Part shown: positions 7,412-14,392 of the stretch, piece after piece
Layout: every line of letters starts with the position of its first letter
Position numbering within the stretch: the stretch's first letter is position 1
Source of the DNA: JAGMDK01 sp023128695
GTDB taxonomy: Bacteria; Planctomycetota; Phycisphaerae; UBA1845; Fen-1342
DNA length: 19,231 nucleotides
Reading direction: 5' to 3'
Assembly (NCBI GenBank): GCA_030628805.1
Contig: DAOVQG010000047.1
Location: 1-19,231, forward strand
Notes under the pieces: model-generated
The model's database searches: none
What the model saw: only the letters and a program-made list of their open reading frames with translations
Told to the model about the DNA's origin: nothing
Translations under genes and position numbers: made by a program

Positions 7412-7753
7412 TCACAGGGAAAACACGCACGTATCATGCCATCGCGAACACTCCATCTGGGAAATCCGGGTTAACAGCCAGGCCGTTGGGCGGTCGGCCA
7501 AGTTGTAGGTTTTACCCGTTCGCCGATCCCGCACTCGCGTCCGCCGCGCGCTCACCTGGCCCCAAGGTATTCGCAACCGCCGGGTTTGCTGCCCGCGGTT
7601 GACCCCGCGGCTCGGCGTCTGGGCCTGGGCGGTTCGCTCCACCGCCCGCATCGCCAGCCCCAGCAGTTCTCCGCCGGCCCGCACCGTCACCTGCTGAATA
7701 GCCTGAACCAGCCCATTGAAATCCAGTCCCTTCAGAGCTGCCCTGATGACCAA
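7412..7753 (-). pseudogene. Transposase N-terminal fragment
   Basis: The minus-strand frame from about 7753 to 7490 reads as the N-terminal part of a transposase: a helical lead (GLVQAIQQVTVRAGGELLGL), then a basic block of the form RRLRIPWGQVSARRTRVRD followed by RRTGKTYNLAD. The alternation of a short beta-strand Gly-x-Val motif and Arg-rich strands resembles the region before the catalytic domain in ISLre2/UPF0236- or ISKra4-like transposases; which family is uncertain. No proper start codon exists (the frame opens at TTG after a stop), and similarity ends at about 7495 with no DDE domain after it. It is therefore truncated at both ends. No terminal inverted repeats were found. Confidence 0.5.
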
Positions 7754-7862
7754 CGGGTACGATGCTGTCTAGCCAAAGATCGTGAGCCTGTCTTTTTTTG
7801 AGTTCCAGCAAATACCCCAAAAACAGTTACACTACGCCCGTCCGCCACGGGGGAACCGGTGA

Positions 7863-7891
7863 TTGCTTTCCAGTCGGTCCGCGGCTATGAT
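7863..7891 (+). promoter_or_regulatory. Promoter of the thiC riboswitch transcript
   Basis: TTGCTT (7863-7868) and TATGAT (7886-7891) are 17 bases apart, a good sigma70-type match. The predicted start at about 7898 coincides with the first base of the TPP aptamer, which supports the call. Confidence 0.7.
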
Positions 7892-7898
7892 ATGTGGT

Positions 7899-8027
7899 AG
7901 CTAGGGGTGGTCCGCCGCGGCGGACATGAGATGCGGGCACGCCCGGTCCGCGGACCCTTTGAACCTGATCAGCGACTGGAGCCGTCCGGCCCCGTAGTCG
8001 GCGGCTTTCGGCTGCGTAGGAAAGCAG
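7899..8027 (+). promoter_or_regulatory. TPP riboswitch (THI element)
   Basis: All the conserved pieces of the thiamin pyrophosphate aptamer appear in order: GGGGTGG (7904-7910); a P3 hairpin with arms GTCCGCC/GGCGGAC; TGAGAT (7927-7932) corresponding to the CTGAGA loop that reads the pyrimidine; an extra GC-rich arm; ACCCTTTGAACCTGATC (7954-7970); and GCGTAGGAAAGC (8014-8025). The first gene after it is a 45-codon ORF, then thiC, the most common target of this riboswitch. The ribosome site of the small ORF (AGGA, 8018-8021) is part of the aptamer's conserved 3' strand. Ligand binding could therefore hide it directly, which suggests control of translation. No U-tract terminator is evident. Confidence 0.95.
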
Positions 8028-8032
8028 ACGCC

Positions 8033-8170
8033 ATGCACCCCGTCGATACCCTTCGCGAGTGTTTCAAGCACAACGAGTGGACCCGCGGCAAGTTGCTCGT
8101 CTCGGCGGCCGAATTGTCGCTCATACAGCACGAGGTGCCGCTGGAGATGCCAACGCAATTGGAGAACTGA
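8033..8170 (+). CDS. 45-aa leader ORF between TPP riboswitch and thiC
   Basis: An ATG at 8033 starts a 45-residue product (MHPVDTLRECFKHNEW...QLEN) ending in TGA at 8168-8170, one base before the thiC GTG. Its likely ribosome site (AGGAAAG, 8018-8024) lies in the 3' strand of the riboswitch aptamer. The thiC ribosome site (GGAG, 8161-8164) lies inside its last codons. That is the layout of a translated leader coupled to the downstream gene. No family is recognised, and it is uncertain whether the peptide itself has a function or only its translation matters. The frame also stays open upstream across the riboswitch, which is coincidental. Confidence 0.6.
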   Translation: MHPVDTLRECFKHNEWTRGKLLVSAAELSLIQHEVPLEMPTQLEN

Positions 8171-8171
8171 A

Positions 8172-9629
8172 GTGACTCAACTCGAAGCCGCCCGTGAAGG
8201 GGTCGTTACGCCCCAGATGCAACGCGTCGCGATCCGTGAGAACGTCACGGGGGAATTCATTCGCCAGCACGTTGCCGCCGGCCGGATCGTCATTCCGGCC
8301 AATACGCGACATTTAGCCGGCAGCGGCGGACAGGAACCGTCCGACACGCCGCCGCCGAGTGAACTCGGAGAACCGTCCGGGCACCCGGGATTCACGCCCG
8401 AAAGTGCCTTGTGGGTCAATCAGACCATCACGCAACGCAAAGGCTGGCTGGATCGGCCGGAGCACCTGCGCGGCGAGCAGGCCCCGAAACGGCTCGATCC
8501 AATTGGGATTGGACGTTCGATTACAACGAAGATCAACGCGAATCTCGGGGCCTCGCCCGTGACCAGTGACACGCAGACCGAACTCAAGAAGACGCGTTGG
8601 GCGCTGTTGTGCGGGGCCGACACCGTGATGGACCTCTCCACCGGCGGCAACCTCGACGAATGCCGGCAGATGCTCATCGACAACTGCACCGCTCCGCTCG
8701 GCACGGTGCCGCTATACAGCATGATCATCGATCGCCCGATCGAGGATCTCGACCACGATACGATTCTCAAGACCATCGAGCACCAGGCCCGGCAGGGCGT
8801 GGACTTCTTCACGATCCACGCCGGCATCCTCCGCGAGCACCTGCCGCTGGTCCGCAAGCGTACGCAGGGTCTGGTCAGCCGCGGCGGCTCGCTGCTGGCG
8901 AAATGGATGCTGCACCACAACAAGCAGAACCCGATGTACGACCTGTTCGACGAGCTCAGCGCGATCATGCGGGAGTACGATATCACGTACTCGCTCGGCG
9001 ACGGCGTGCGGCCGGGGTGTCTGGCCGACGCCAGCGATCCGGGGCAGATGGCCGAGTTGCACGTATTGGCAGAGCTTACCCAGCGGGCCCAGGAGGCGGG
9101 TGTCCAGGTCATGGTCGAGGGGCCGGGGCACATCCCGCTCAATGAAGTCGCCTTCAACATGGAAACACAACGCCGGCTGTGCAACGACGCGCCGTTCTAC
9201 GTGCTCGGCCCGGTCGTCACCGATGTCTTCCCCGGCTACGACCACATTACCAGTGCCATCGGCGCGACCGAGGCGGCCCGGGCCGGGGCGGCGATGCTGT
9301 GCTACGTAACGCCTAAGGAGCACGTCGGCCTGCCGGAGCCGGAGGACGTCAAGCAGGGCTGCATCGCGTACAAGATCGCGGCCCACGCCGGCGACGTGGC
9401 CCGCGGGGTCGCCGGTGCCCGCCAATGGGACGACGACATGGCCCGGGCCCGCGCCAAGCTGGATTGGCGGCGGCAATTCGAGTTGGCCTTCGACGGCGAG
9501 GCCGCCAGCAAGCTCCGCGACGGCTCGCTGCCCGAGGACGCCGACTACTGCTCGATGTGCGGCCGCGAGTGGTGCAGTCAGCGGATCAGCAAGGAGATTG
9601 GAGCGGGGGAAGGAGCGAGTGCTGGATAG
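8172..9629 (+). CDS. thiC: Phosphomethylpyrimidine synthase ThiC
   Basis: A 485-residue radical-SAM enzyme converting aminoimidazole ribotide to hydroxymethylpyrimidine phosphate, the pyrimidine half of thiamin. Hallmarks are the N-terminus MTQLEAAREG; the core KINANLGASPV (120-130); MVEGPGH (314-320); GPVVTDVFPGYDHITSAIG (346-364); and the C-terminal cluster-binding motif Cys460-x2-Cys463-x4-Cys468. It is a short-type ThiC without the long N-terminal domain of the E. coli enzyme. Between VIPAN (40-44) and LDPIGIG (108-114) there are about 57 extra residues compared with the usual direct junction. The GTG at 8172 is chosen because it restores the family N-terminus and has GGAG seven bases upstream. 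Translation is probably coupled to the leader ORF and controlled by the TPP riboswitch. Confidence 0.98.
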   Translation: MTQLEAAREGVVTPQMQRVAIRENVTGEFIRQHVAAGRIVIPANTRHLAGSGGQEPSDTPPPSELGEPSGHPGFTPESALWVNQTITQRKGWLDRPEHLRGEQAPKRLDPIGIGRSITTKINANLGASPVTSDTQTELKKTRWALLCGADTVMDLSTGGNLDECRQMLIDNCTAPLGTVPLYSMIIDRPIEDLDHDTILKTIEHQARQGVDFFTIHAGILREHLPLVRKRTQGLVSRGGSLLAKWMLHHNKQNPMYDLFDELSAIMREYDITYSLGDGVRPGCLADASDPGQMAELHVLAELTQRAQEAGVQVMVEGPGHIPLNEVAFNMETQRRLCNDAPFYVLGPVVTDVFPGYDHITSAIGATEAARAGAAMLCYVTPKEHVGLPEPEDVKQGCIAYKIAAHAGDVARGVAGARQWDDDMARARAKLDWRRQFELAFDGEAASKLRDGSLPEDADYCSMCGREWCSQRISKEIGAGEGASAG

Positions 9630-9762
9630 CAAGTAAAAACAGCGTTCTGGTAGTGTGGATAGGCCACCTTCTCACATTCATTCGTCAAGATGCGATCCGG
9701 CCTTTACAATCCGCTAGTGCTCTGTCAACCGTCAATTGGCGGGTTGCGTATCGATCGGAATG

Positions 9763-9836
9763 TGTGCCACTGCTCTTGAGCAGTGCCAAGGCCATTGTCG
9801 GCCCAAGAAGACACTGCTCAAGAGCAGTGGCACACA
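9763..9836. repeat. Perfect 24-bp inverted repeat
   Basis: The arms 9763-9786 and 9813-9836 are exact reverse complements (24 of 24) around 26 bases, and each arm is itself a near-palindrome (CACTGCTC..GAGCAGTG). The same 24-mer recurs at 14941-14964. The hairpin lies between thiC and the small membrane protein and may end or protect the thiC transcript. Nothing else was found in the rest of the 281-base gap (9630-9910). Confidence 0.9.
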
Positions 9837-9910
9837 CAAACGCGACCCGAAAGCCAAAGCGTGACGATGCACTAGGTTAGAGTCGACCTCTTTCGTAAGG
9901 ACGCCAGAAC

Positions 9911-10102
9911 ATGGGCAAGCTCATCAAGATCATCGTGGTGCTGGTCATCGTCGTGGTCGGGGTCGCAGTGGCAGTACAGTACGCCGGCGGGTCCGGAGAT
10001 GATTCGGACGCGGACTCGAACAAACAGAGTCAAACTGCCAAAGAAGGCGGGATCCAGGTGCAAGAAAAGTATGGGTTTGCCCCTGTCGACGCCGGCGAGT
10101 AG
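9911..10102 (+). CDS. Small single-pass membrane protein
   Basis: A 63-residue protein: a short basic N-terminus (MGKLIK), one strongly hydrophobic helix (about 6-24), then an acidic hydrophilic tail (GDDSDADSN...). AAGGA at 9897-9901, nine bases before the ATG, supports translation. I do not recognise a family. The orientation suggests the tail is outside the cytoplasm, but a bitopic anchor with the reverse topology is also possible. It stands alone, with repeats on both sides. Confidence 0.65.
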   Translation: MGKLIKIIVVLVIVVVGVAVAVQYAGGSGDDSDADSNKQSQTAKEGGIQVQEKYGFAPVDAGE

Positions 10103-10170
10103 CCGGCCATCCGGTACGATTGAGCGCGGGCACGACTTTGTGCCAAGACTGCTCGCCGACCCGCTGGGGA

Positions 10171-10303
10171 GTCCGCCGCAAAAGTCGGCTTCGGCCGAAA
10201 ATGTAGCGTCCGGGCTCTGTCCCGGACGTAGAATACGGAGAAAACCTCTCCCGCAACGACGTCCGGGACAGAGCCCGGACGCTACACGACTCTTGCGGCG
10301 GAC
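10171..10303. repeat. Hairpin repeat family B with perfect 28-bp arms
   Basis: The arms 10202-10229 and 10259-10286 are exact reverse complements (28 of 28). Each is itself a hairpin built on CGTCCGGG...CCCGGACG. Flanks at 10171-10184 and 10290-10303 extend the symmetry (GTCCGCCGCAA). The right half plus the loop recurs at 19018-19090. The element stops two bases short of the stop codon of the propeller-like gene. Confidence 0.9.
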
Positions 10304-10305
10304 TG

Positions 10306-11397
10306 CTACGGCGCGGCGACCGGCAGTTCGTACAGCGTCGGCGACTTCCCTTCGCTCACCGTCAGGAGCGCCTGACCGTCCGCCGCATAGCAGAGGGCCT
10401 CGCCCTGCTCCTCGGGCGGCAGCGTGAGTTGCACCGGCCGGGCCTGAAAAATGCGGTCGAAAGCGCTGTCGTTGGCGTCCGGGGGCAAACGCCATTCCCA
10501 GCCGTTGACGTAGCAGCGGACCGCCAGGCGCCGCCCGTCCGGGGAGATATCCGCGCCCGTCACGATGCGGGCCAGGGCAAATGCCGGCGGCAATTCGAGC
10601 GTCAGCAGCCGGGGCAGCACCGTTTCCGTCTTCGCGTTCCAGGGGGCGGCCAGCTTGTACACCACGCTGCGGCCGTCTTTGCGTTTGGTCAAAAAGTACC
10701 CGTCCCCAGTCCGGGGGTGAACAAAAAATGCCTCGGCGTTGGCCGGACCGTCGGCGTAGCGGACATGATAGGCAACCGGCTCAACCTCTGTGGCACCGGC
10801 ATCCTGCCGGTGGGAACACGGGCTGGAAGCCTGTGCCACACTCTCGACCTCTGTGGCACCGGCATCTTGCCGGTGGGAGCATAGGCTGGAAGCCCGTGCC
10901 ACACTTTGGTCCGTCGTCACCCCCGACTTGTCTACTGGGGCCGGCACCTCGGGGAACCGGTAGATGGTGACGCTGGACCGCCGGGCGAGGTTGTCGCCGA
11001 TGTCCGCCACGCAGACGTCGCAGGTGCCCGGCCGCTTGCCCGGGGCCAGCGCGATGTCCTCGAAATCCACGGCGGTCGCATTTTTCAAGCGGATTGTTAG
11101 CCGCGTACGTCCCGCGCGGTCGACGAGAAACACCCGCGGGTGGTCGCCGGAATCGTTGTGCACGTAATAGCAGCCGGGGTTGCGGTGACTGGGCACGATG
11201 CCGGACGTCTCGGTGATTCGCCGATCCTGCAATTCACACACCGCGACGGGGGCGGCATATTCGACGGGCCGCGAGGTCTGGGCCCAGGACGCGCTCCCGA
11301 CCGCGAGGAGCATCATCGTCACGATTCGAGCATAGTTGCCCAGGCGGCTACTTCGGGCAGTGTGGCGGCGTAAGCGGCGGCGGTGCGGGAGAAGCAC
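10306..11397 (-). CDS. Secreted beta-propeller-like protein with repeat-encoded insert
   Basis: About 363 residues. A basic N-terminus followed by a hydrophobic stretch ending in SASWAQ suggests export. The mature part has the motifs TETSGIVPS, YYVHNDSGD, VDFEDIA and VADIGDN, a pattern I associate with secreted propeller-like proteins (some annotated as esterase-like or phytase-like). No enzyme activity is claimed. Residues about 164-206 are the translation of two tandem 52-base intergenic repeats, each giving ASS.CSHRQDAGATEVE; without them the flanking text would join naturally (...EPVAYHVRYADGPANAEAFFV). The start is uncertain: GTG at 11397 has GAGGAGGAG eleven bases upstream; GTG at 11409 overlaps the previous stop; a pair of ATGs 27-28 codons further in would give a shorter signal peptide. 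It is the last gene of the minus-strand series and is probably coupled to the preceding gene. Confidence 0.75.
   Translation of the reverse strand: MLLPHRRRLRRHTARSSRLGNYARIVTMMLLAVGSASWAQTSRPVEYAAPVAVCELQDRRITETSGIVPSHRNPGCYYVHNDSGDHPRVFLVDRAGRTRLTIRLKNATAVDFEDIALAPGKRPGTCDVCVADIGDNLARRSSVTIYRFPEVPAPVDKSGVTTDQSVARASSLCSHRQDAGATEVESVAQASSPCSHRQDAGATEVEPVAYHVRYADGPANAEAFFVHPRTGDGYFLTKRKDGRSVVYKLAAPWNAKTETVLPRLLTLELPPAFALARIVTGADISPDGRRLAVRCYVNGWEWRLPPDANDSAFDRIFQARPVQLTLPPEEQGEALCYAADGQALLTVSEGKSPTLYELPVAAP
10789..10903. repeat. Two in-gene copies of hairpin repeat family C
   Basis: 52-base units at 10789-10840 and 10852-10903, with a period of 63 bases (21 codons), lie inside the coding sequence of the propeller-like gene. 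Each unit has outer arms TGTGGCAC/GTGCCACA enclosing two hairpins (CACCGGCA..TGCCGGTG and GGCT..AGCC), a three-way-junction shape. Two more copies lie at 12437-12546 between genes. Confidence 0.95.
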
Positions 11398-11405
11398 GCG
11401 GATTA

Positions 11406-12377
11406 TCACTCCTCCTCGTCTAAAAACTCCTCATCGAGTCCCAGCGAAGCCCACATCTCGTCGGCCGACTCGAACTGCTCCATGAACGATTGTATCTGGT
11501 CCAGGGCGTCCAGGAGCTCATCTTCGATCTCCGCCGGGCCGAGAGAAATGAGGGCAGCCATGTTCTCCTGAACGGCCTCGGGGGTGACGGTGGCGTCGCT
11601 GAACTCGTCTTCTTCGGGCGAGACCTCCACTTGCATCATTGCCTCAATCATCACGTCCCACGCCTCTGACAAGCGTGGATGCGGCGCTATGCCGTTGGCG
11701 AAACACCATTGCCGGACGGCACCAAGACCCCGCTCCCGCAGCCGCTCTGTAACCTCTTCAACAACCTCTTCGGCATCGTCCAGCGGCGTGAAATCGCCGT
11801 CGCCAAGCACGTACTCGACATCCTTGCGGGCCAGGAATTCCTCCGGTCGGCAGCCGATCAGCCGTTGCTTCAGGTCTTCGTAGGTTCCCATATAGCGCAG
11901 GTGCCCGTCGACACCGAAGTCGCTCAGGTCCACTTCGGCTTCAGGCTCGCTTTCGCCGAGCAGGGCCACCCAGCGGTCGCACCGCGGCGGCAGGCGGAAG
12001 CCGTTCTGCTCGGCAAAGCGGATGCCGCCCCGCACGACCCGGGCGACCGTCTCCAGGTCAACCTTGATCAGTTCATGGTCGAACGGTTGCGGTCCCTGGA
12101 TGAACTCGTTGAACTCTTGATAGGACATGTCGAGACGTCCCCAGGCGTCTTTCAGCCCCACACACCACAGGTCCACGAGGAACGAGGCGAGCGCGTGGCC
12201 GCCCCCCGGCACACGCCGGAGCACGTATATGGCGGCTTGGCCGCTCTCCTCCCAGTGTTTATTTATGTAACATGCGACGAGCTCCCCCGAAGAGCCGATC
12301 AGGCGGTAGGGACTGCCGGACCGGGGCCGGGTATGTTCTCGCTTGCGTTGTTCGCGTTTCTTTCCACGTCGGGCCAT
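11406..12377 (-). CDS. Conserved hypothetical protein with acidic C-terminus
   Basis: A 323-residue, probably soluble protein. It has a very basic N-terminal tail (RRGKKREQRKREH), a mixed domain containing ASFLVDLWCVGLKDAW (about 64-79), and a long acidic helical C-terminal third ending in DEEFLDEEE. I recall the LVD.WC.G.KDA motif from uncharacterised bacterial proteins, but know no function. The frame extends back to 12545, but that part translates the two intergenic repeats. The ATG at 12377 (MARRGKK) gives a natural start, though its ribosome site (GAGCGAGA) is weak. The stop overlaps the earliest possible start of the propeller-like gene, so the two are probably co-transcribed. Confidence 0.8.
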   Translation of the reverse strand: MARRGKKREQRKREHTRPRSGSPYRLIGSSGELVACYINKHWEESGQAAIYVLRRVPGGGHALASFLVDLWCVGLKDAWGRLDMSYQEFNEFIQGPQPFDHELIKVDLETVARVVRGGIRFAEQNGFRLPPRCDRWVALLGESEPEAEVDLSDFGVDGHLRYMGTYEDLKQRLIGCRPEEFLARKDVEYVLGDGDFTPLDDAEEVVEEVTERLRERGLGAVRQWCFANGIAPHPRLSEAWDVMIEAMMQVEVSPEEDEFSDATVTPEAVQENMAALISLGPAEIEDELLDALDQIQSFMEQFESADEMWASLGLDEEFLDEEE

Positions 12378-12436
12378 GCCTGTCTCGCTCTGTATTTCAT
12401 TCAGGCGTTGATTACGAGCATCTAACATAACCAATG

Positions 12437-12546
12437 TGTGGCACCGGCATCTTGCCGGTGTTCCCACAGGCTGGAAGCCTGCGCCACACAATTGTGTGGC
12501 ACCGGCATCTTGCCGATGTTCCCACAGGCTGGAAGCCTGTGCCACA
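12437..12546. repeat. Two intergenic copies of hairpin repeat family C
   Basis: 52-base units at 12437-12488 and 12495-12546 differ at only a few positions from each other and from the copies inside the propeller-like gene. They begin ten bases after the rocD stop and fill the space before the next gene. They inflate the open frame of that gene with a spurious N-terminus containing HRQDAGAT. Confidence 0.95.
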
Positions 12547-12556
12547 CAATGTAGCG

Positions 12557-13771
12557 TCAGGCCAGCACTTTACGCAAACGCTCGAGGGCCCAGTCTAACT
12601 CCTCCCTCGTGATGCACAACGGCGGGGCCAGACGCATGGTCTGGGCGTGCGTGTCCTTGCACAACAGGCCCTCTTGCAGCAGGGCTTCGCAGTATGTGCG
12701 GGCCACGCCGGCTGCGGGCTTGAACTCGATCCCGACCCACAGGCCGCGGGCGCGGATTTCCTTGATCTTGTCCGTCTTGAGGGCGTGAAGCTGCTCGGCA
12801 AGGTATTGCCCCAGCTCCCGCGCGTTGTTCTGGTACTGGCCGGTCTTGAGGATTTCGATCACCCGGCGGGCAATGGCACACGCCAGCGGATTGCCGCCGA
12901 AGGTGCTGCCGTGGTTGCCGGGCTGGAAGACGCCGAGGATCTCGCGGGAGGAGATGACCGCGGAGATCGGCATGATCCCGCCGCCGAGGGCTTTGCCGAG
13001 GATGTAGATGTCGGGCTGCACGTTCTCATGCTCGCAGGCGAAGGTGTAGCCGGTACGGCCCAGGCCGGATTGAATCTCGTCGGCGATGAAGAGGACGTTT
13101 TTCTCGCTGCACAACTCGCGGACCTGCCGCAGGTAGCCGTCGGGCGGGATGATGATGCCGGCCTCGCCCTGAATCGGCTCGACCAGGAAACCGACCGTGT
13201 TCTCGTCGATCGCGGCTCGCAGGGCGTCAATGTCGCCGTAGTCGATGATCTCGAAGCCCGGCATGAACGGCCCGAAGCCTTCGCGGCAAACGGGATCGGT
13301 GCTGAAGCTGACGATCGTGGTCGTGCGGCCGTGGAAATTGTCCTTGCAGCAGATGATCTTGGCCTTCTCATCCGGCACGCCCTTCTTCGTATAGCCCCAC
13401 TTGCGGGCGGTCTTGATGGCGGTCTCGACGCCCTCGGCCCCGGTATTCATCGGCAGCACCATTTCCATGCCGCACAGCTCGGCCAACTCTCGGCATAGCG
13501 GTCCGAGCTGATCGTTCTGGAAGGCCCGCGAGGTCAGCGTGACGTTGTCGAGCTGCTCCTTGGCGGCGGCGATCAACTCGGGATGCCGGTGGCCGAAGTT
13601 AAGCGCGGAATAGGCCGCCAGCATGTCCATGTACCGCTTGCCGTCGGCGTCCTCGACCCAGACGCCCTCGGCCTGGGCGACGACAACGGGGAGGGGGTGA
13701 TAATTATGAGCCGCGTAGTGGTCGACGAGTTCGATGTGCTGCGCACCGGTCATGGTCATGGTTGTGGTCAT
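12557..13771 (-). CDS. rocD: Ornithine aminotransferase
   Basis: A 404-residue class III PLP-dependent aminotransferase. It transfers the delta-amino group of ornithine to 2-oxoglutarate, linking arginine/ornithine breakdown to glutamate semialdehyde and proline. Visible signatures: HNYHPLPVV near the N-terminus; the PLP phosphate-binding region NTGAEGVETA; LVEPIQGEAG; FIADEIQSGLGRTG with the PLP-contacting Asp231; and the Schiff-base Lys260 in ILGKALGGG. These match RocD better than acetylornithine aminotransferase. The ATG at 13771 is chosen because AGGAAAGGA lies eight bases upstream; the longer frame to 13804 would overlap that site. It follows the aspartic protease gene by 29 bases, so it may be read from the same transcript, although no functional link is apparent. 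Confidence 0.93.
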   Translation of the reverse strand: MTTTMTMTGAQHIELVDHYAAHNYHPLPVVVAQAEGVWVEDADGKRYMDMLAAYSALNFGHRHPELIAAAKEQLDNVTLTSRAFQNDQLGPLCRELAELCGMEMVLPMNTGAEGVETAIKTARKWGYTKKGVPDEKAKIICCKDNFHGRTTTIVSFSTDPVCREGFGPFMPGFEIIDYGDIDALRAAIDENTVGFLVEPIQGEAGIIIPPDGYLRQVRELCSEKNVLFIADEIQSGLGRTGYTFACEHENVQPDIYILGKALGGGIMPISAVISSREILGVFQPGNHGSTFGGNPLACAIARRVIEILKTGQYQNNARELGQYLAEQLHALKTDKIKEIRARGLWVGIEFKPAAGVARTYCEALLQEGLLCKDTHAQTMRLAPPLCITREELDWALERLRKVLA

Positions 13772-13800
13772 TGGCGCCATCCTTTCCTGGCAAAAGGCCA

Positions 13801-14190
13801 TCATTTCAAGTCAACTCGCTTGACGTGCACAAGCCTGTGGCCAAGCATGTCCACCGCAGCGCCTGCTTGCTCAAGTGCGATATACCCCAGAAGCGGCTCG
13901 TATTCGCCATCTTCATCGGGCTGCATGTCCAGGAACACGACTTCTGCCATAATGGGCCTGAATTCACCAATTTTAACGCGCAGCGGACCACAAACGACGC
14001 CCTTTTTGACCGATTGGTCCGCCATTTCCACCTCAATCTCGGCCAGTTGCTCAACTTCGCCCAGGCTCTCTCGCCAAGCGTTTGGCAAAGTGATGTAAGC
14101 GGCGCCGGTATCGACCAGGACGCTCAGCGACAGCGTTCTGTTGGGATCAGCGAAATTTGCCAGTTTGACTTGTGTGACGATCCGTCCCAT
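13801..14190 (-). CDS. Retropepsin-like clan AA aspartic protease
   Basis: A 129-residue protein with the catalytic motif Asp27-Thr28-Gly29-Ala (LVDTGAAYITLP) and the conserved C-terminal turn LLGYIALEQAG (about 100-110) of single-domain retroviral-type aspartic proteases. Such proteins work as dimers. There is no signal peptide, so it is cytosolic. The ATG has AGGAG six bases upstream and starts one base after the stop of the antitoxin-like gene (TGAAATG), showing translational coupling. The substrate is unknown; the context makes the antitoxin-like protein or the PIN protein possible substrates, which is inference. Confidence 0.82.
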   Translation of the reverse strand: MGRIVTQVKLANFADPNRTLSLSVLVDTGAAYITLPNAWRESLGEVEQLAEIEVEMADQSVKKGVVCGPLRVKIGEFRPIMAEVVFLDMQPDEDGEYEPLLGYIALEQAGAAVDMLGHRLVHVKRVDLK

Positions 14191-14191
14191 T

Positions 14192-14392
14192 TCAGTCTCC
14201 TCGCGACGAAGGAGCGTCCGTTGAAGCGCCTTGTTCGGCGTTTTTTCTCAGTGCGTGCAGGTCCACAATGCGCTGAGCTTCGGGCCTTTGTTTGGCCCGC
14301 AGATGGGCAACCAGCGCATCGACATCGTATCCATGCTCCCGTGCGATGCTGTCTTTGACCTCCCAGAGTTCTTTGATGATTTCATCAGCCAT
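14192..14392 (-). CDS. Small antitoxin-like protein paired with PIN gene
   Basis: A 66-residue protein (MADEIIKELWEVKDSIAREHGYDVDALVAHLR...) made of a charged N-terminal helix and a basic/acidic tail. It starts inside the last codons of the PIN gene (8-base overlap) and ends one base before the aspartic protease. Size and position fit the partner of a VapC-like toxin, but it lacks an obvious DNA-binding fold, and it follows rather than precedes the toxin. The conserved block HGYDVDALVAHLR and the IVDL...R motif are what I recall from proteins next to such PIN genes. The function is inferred from context only. Confidence 0.65.
   Translation of the reverse strand: MADEIIKELWEVKDSIAREHGYDVDALVAHLRAKQRPEAQRIVDLHALRKNAEQGASTDAPSSRGD

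Noticed and set aside
7907..8032. Upstream extension of the thiC leader ORF
   Set aside because: It would run through the structured TPP aptamer and start only nine bases after the predicted transcription start.
8712..9632. Minus-strand open frame (306 codons) opposite thiC
   Set aside because: Antisense shadow of thiC, His/Arg/Asp-rich low-complexity translation, no ribosome site.
12378..12545. N-terminal 56-codon extension of the 323-aa protein
   Set aside because: It is the translation of two intergenic hairpin repeats; the basic MARRGKK start at 12377 is more natural.
12647..13498. 283-codon plus-strand frame opposite rocD
   Set aside because: Antisense shadow of a certain gene with Asp/Gly/Val-rich text.
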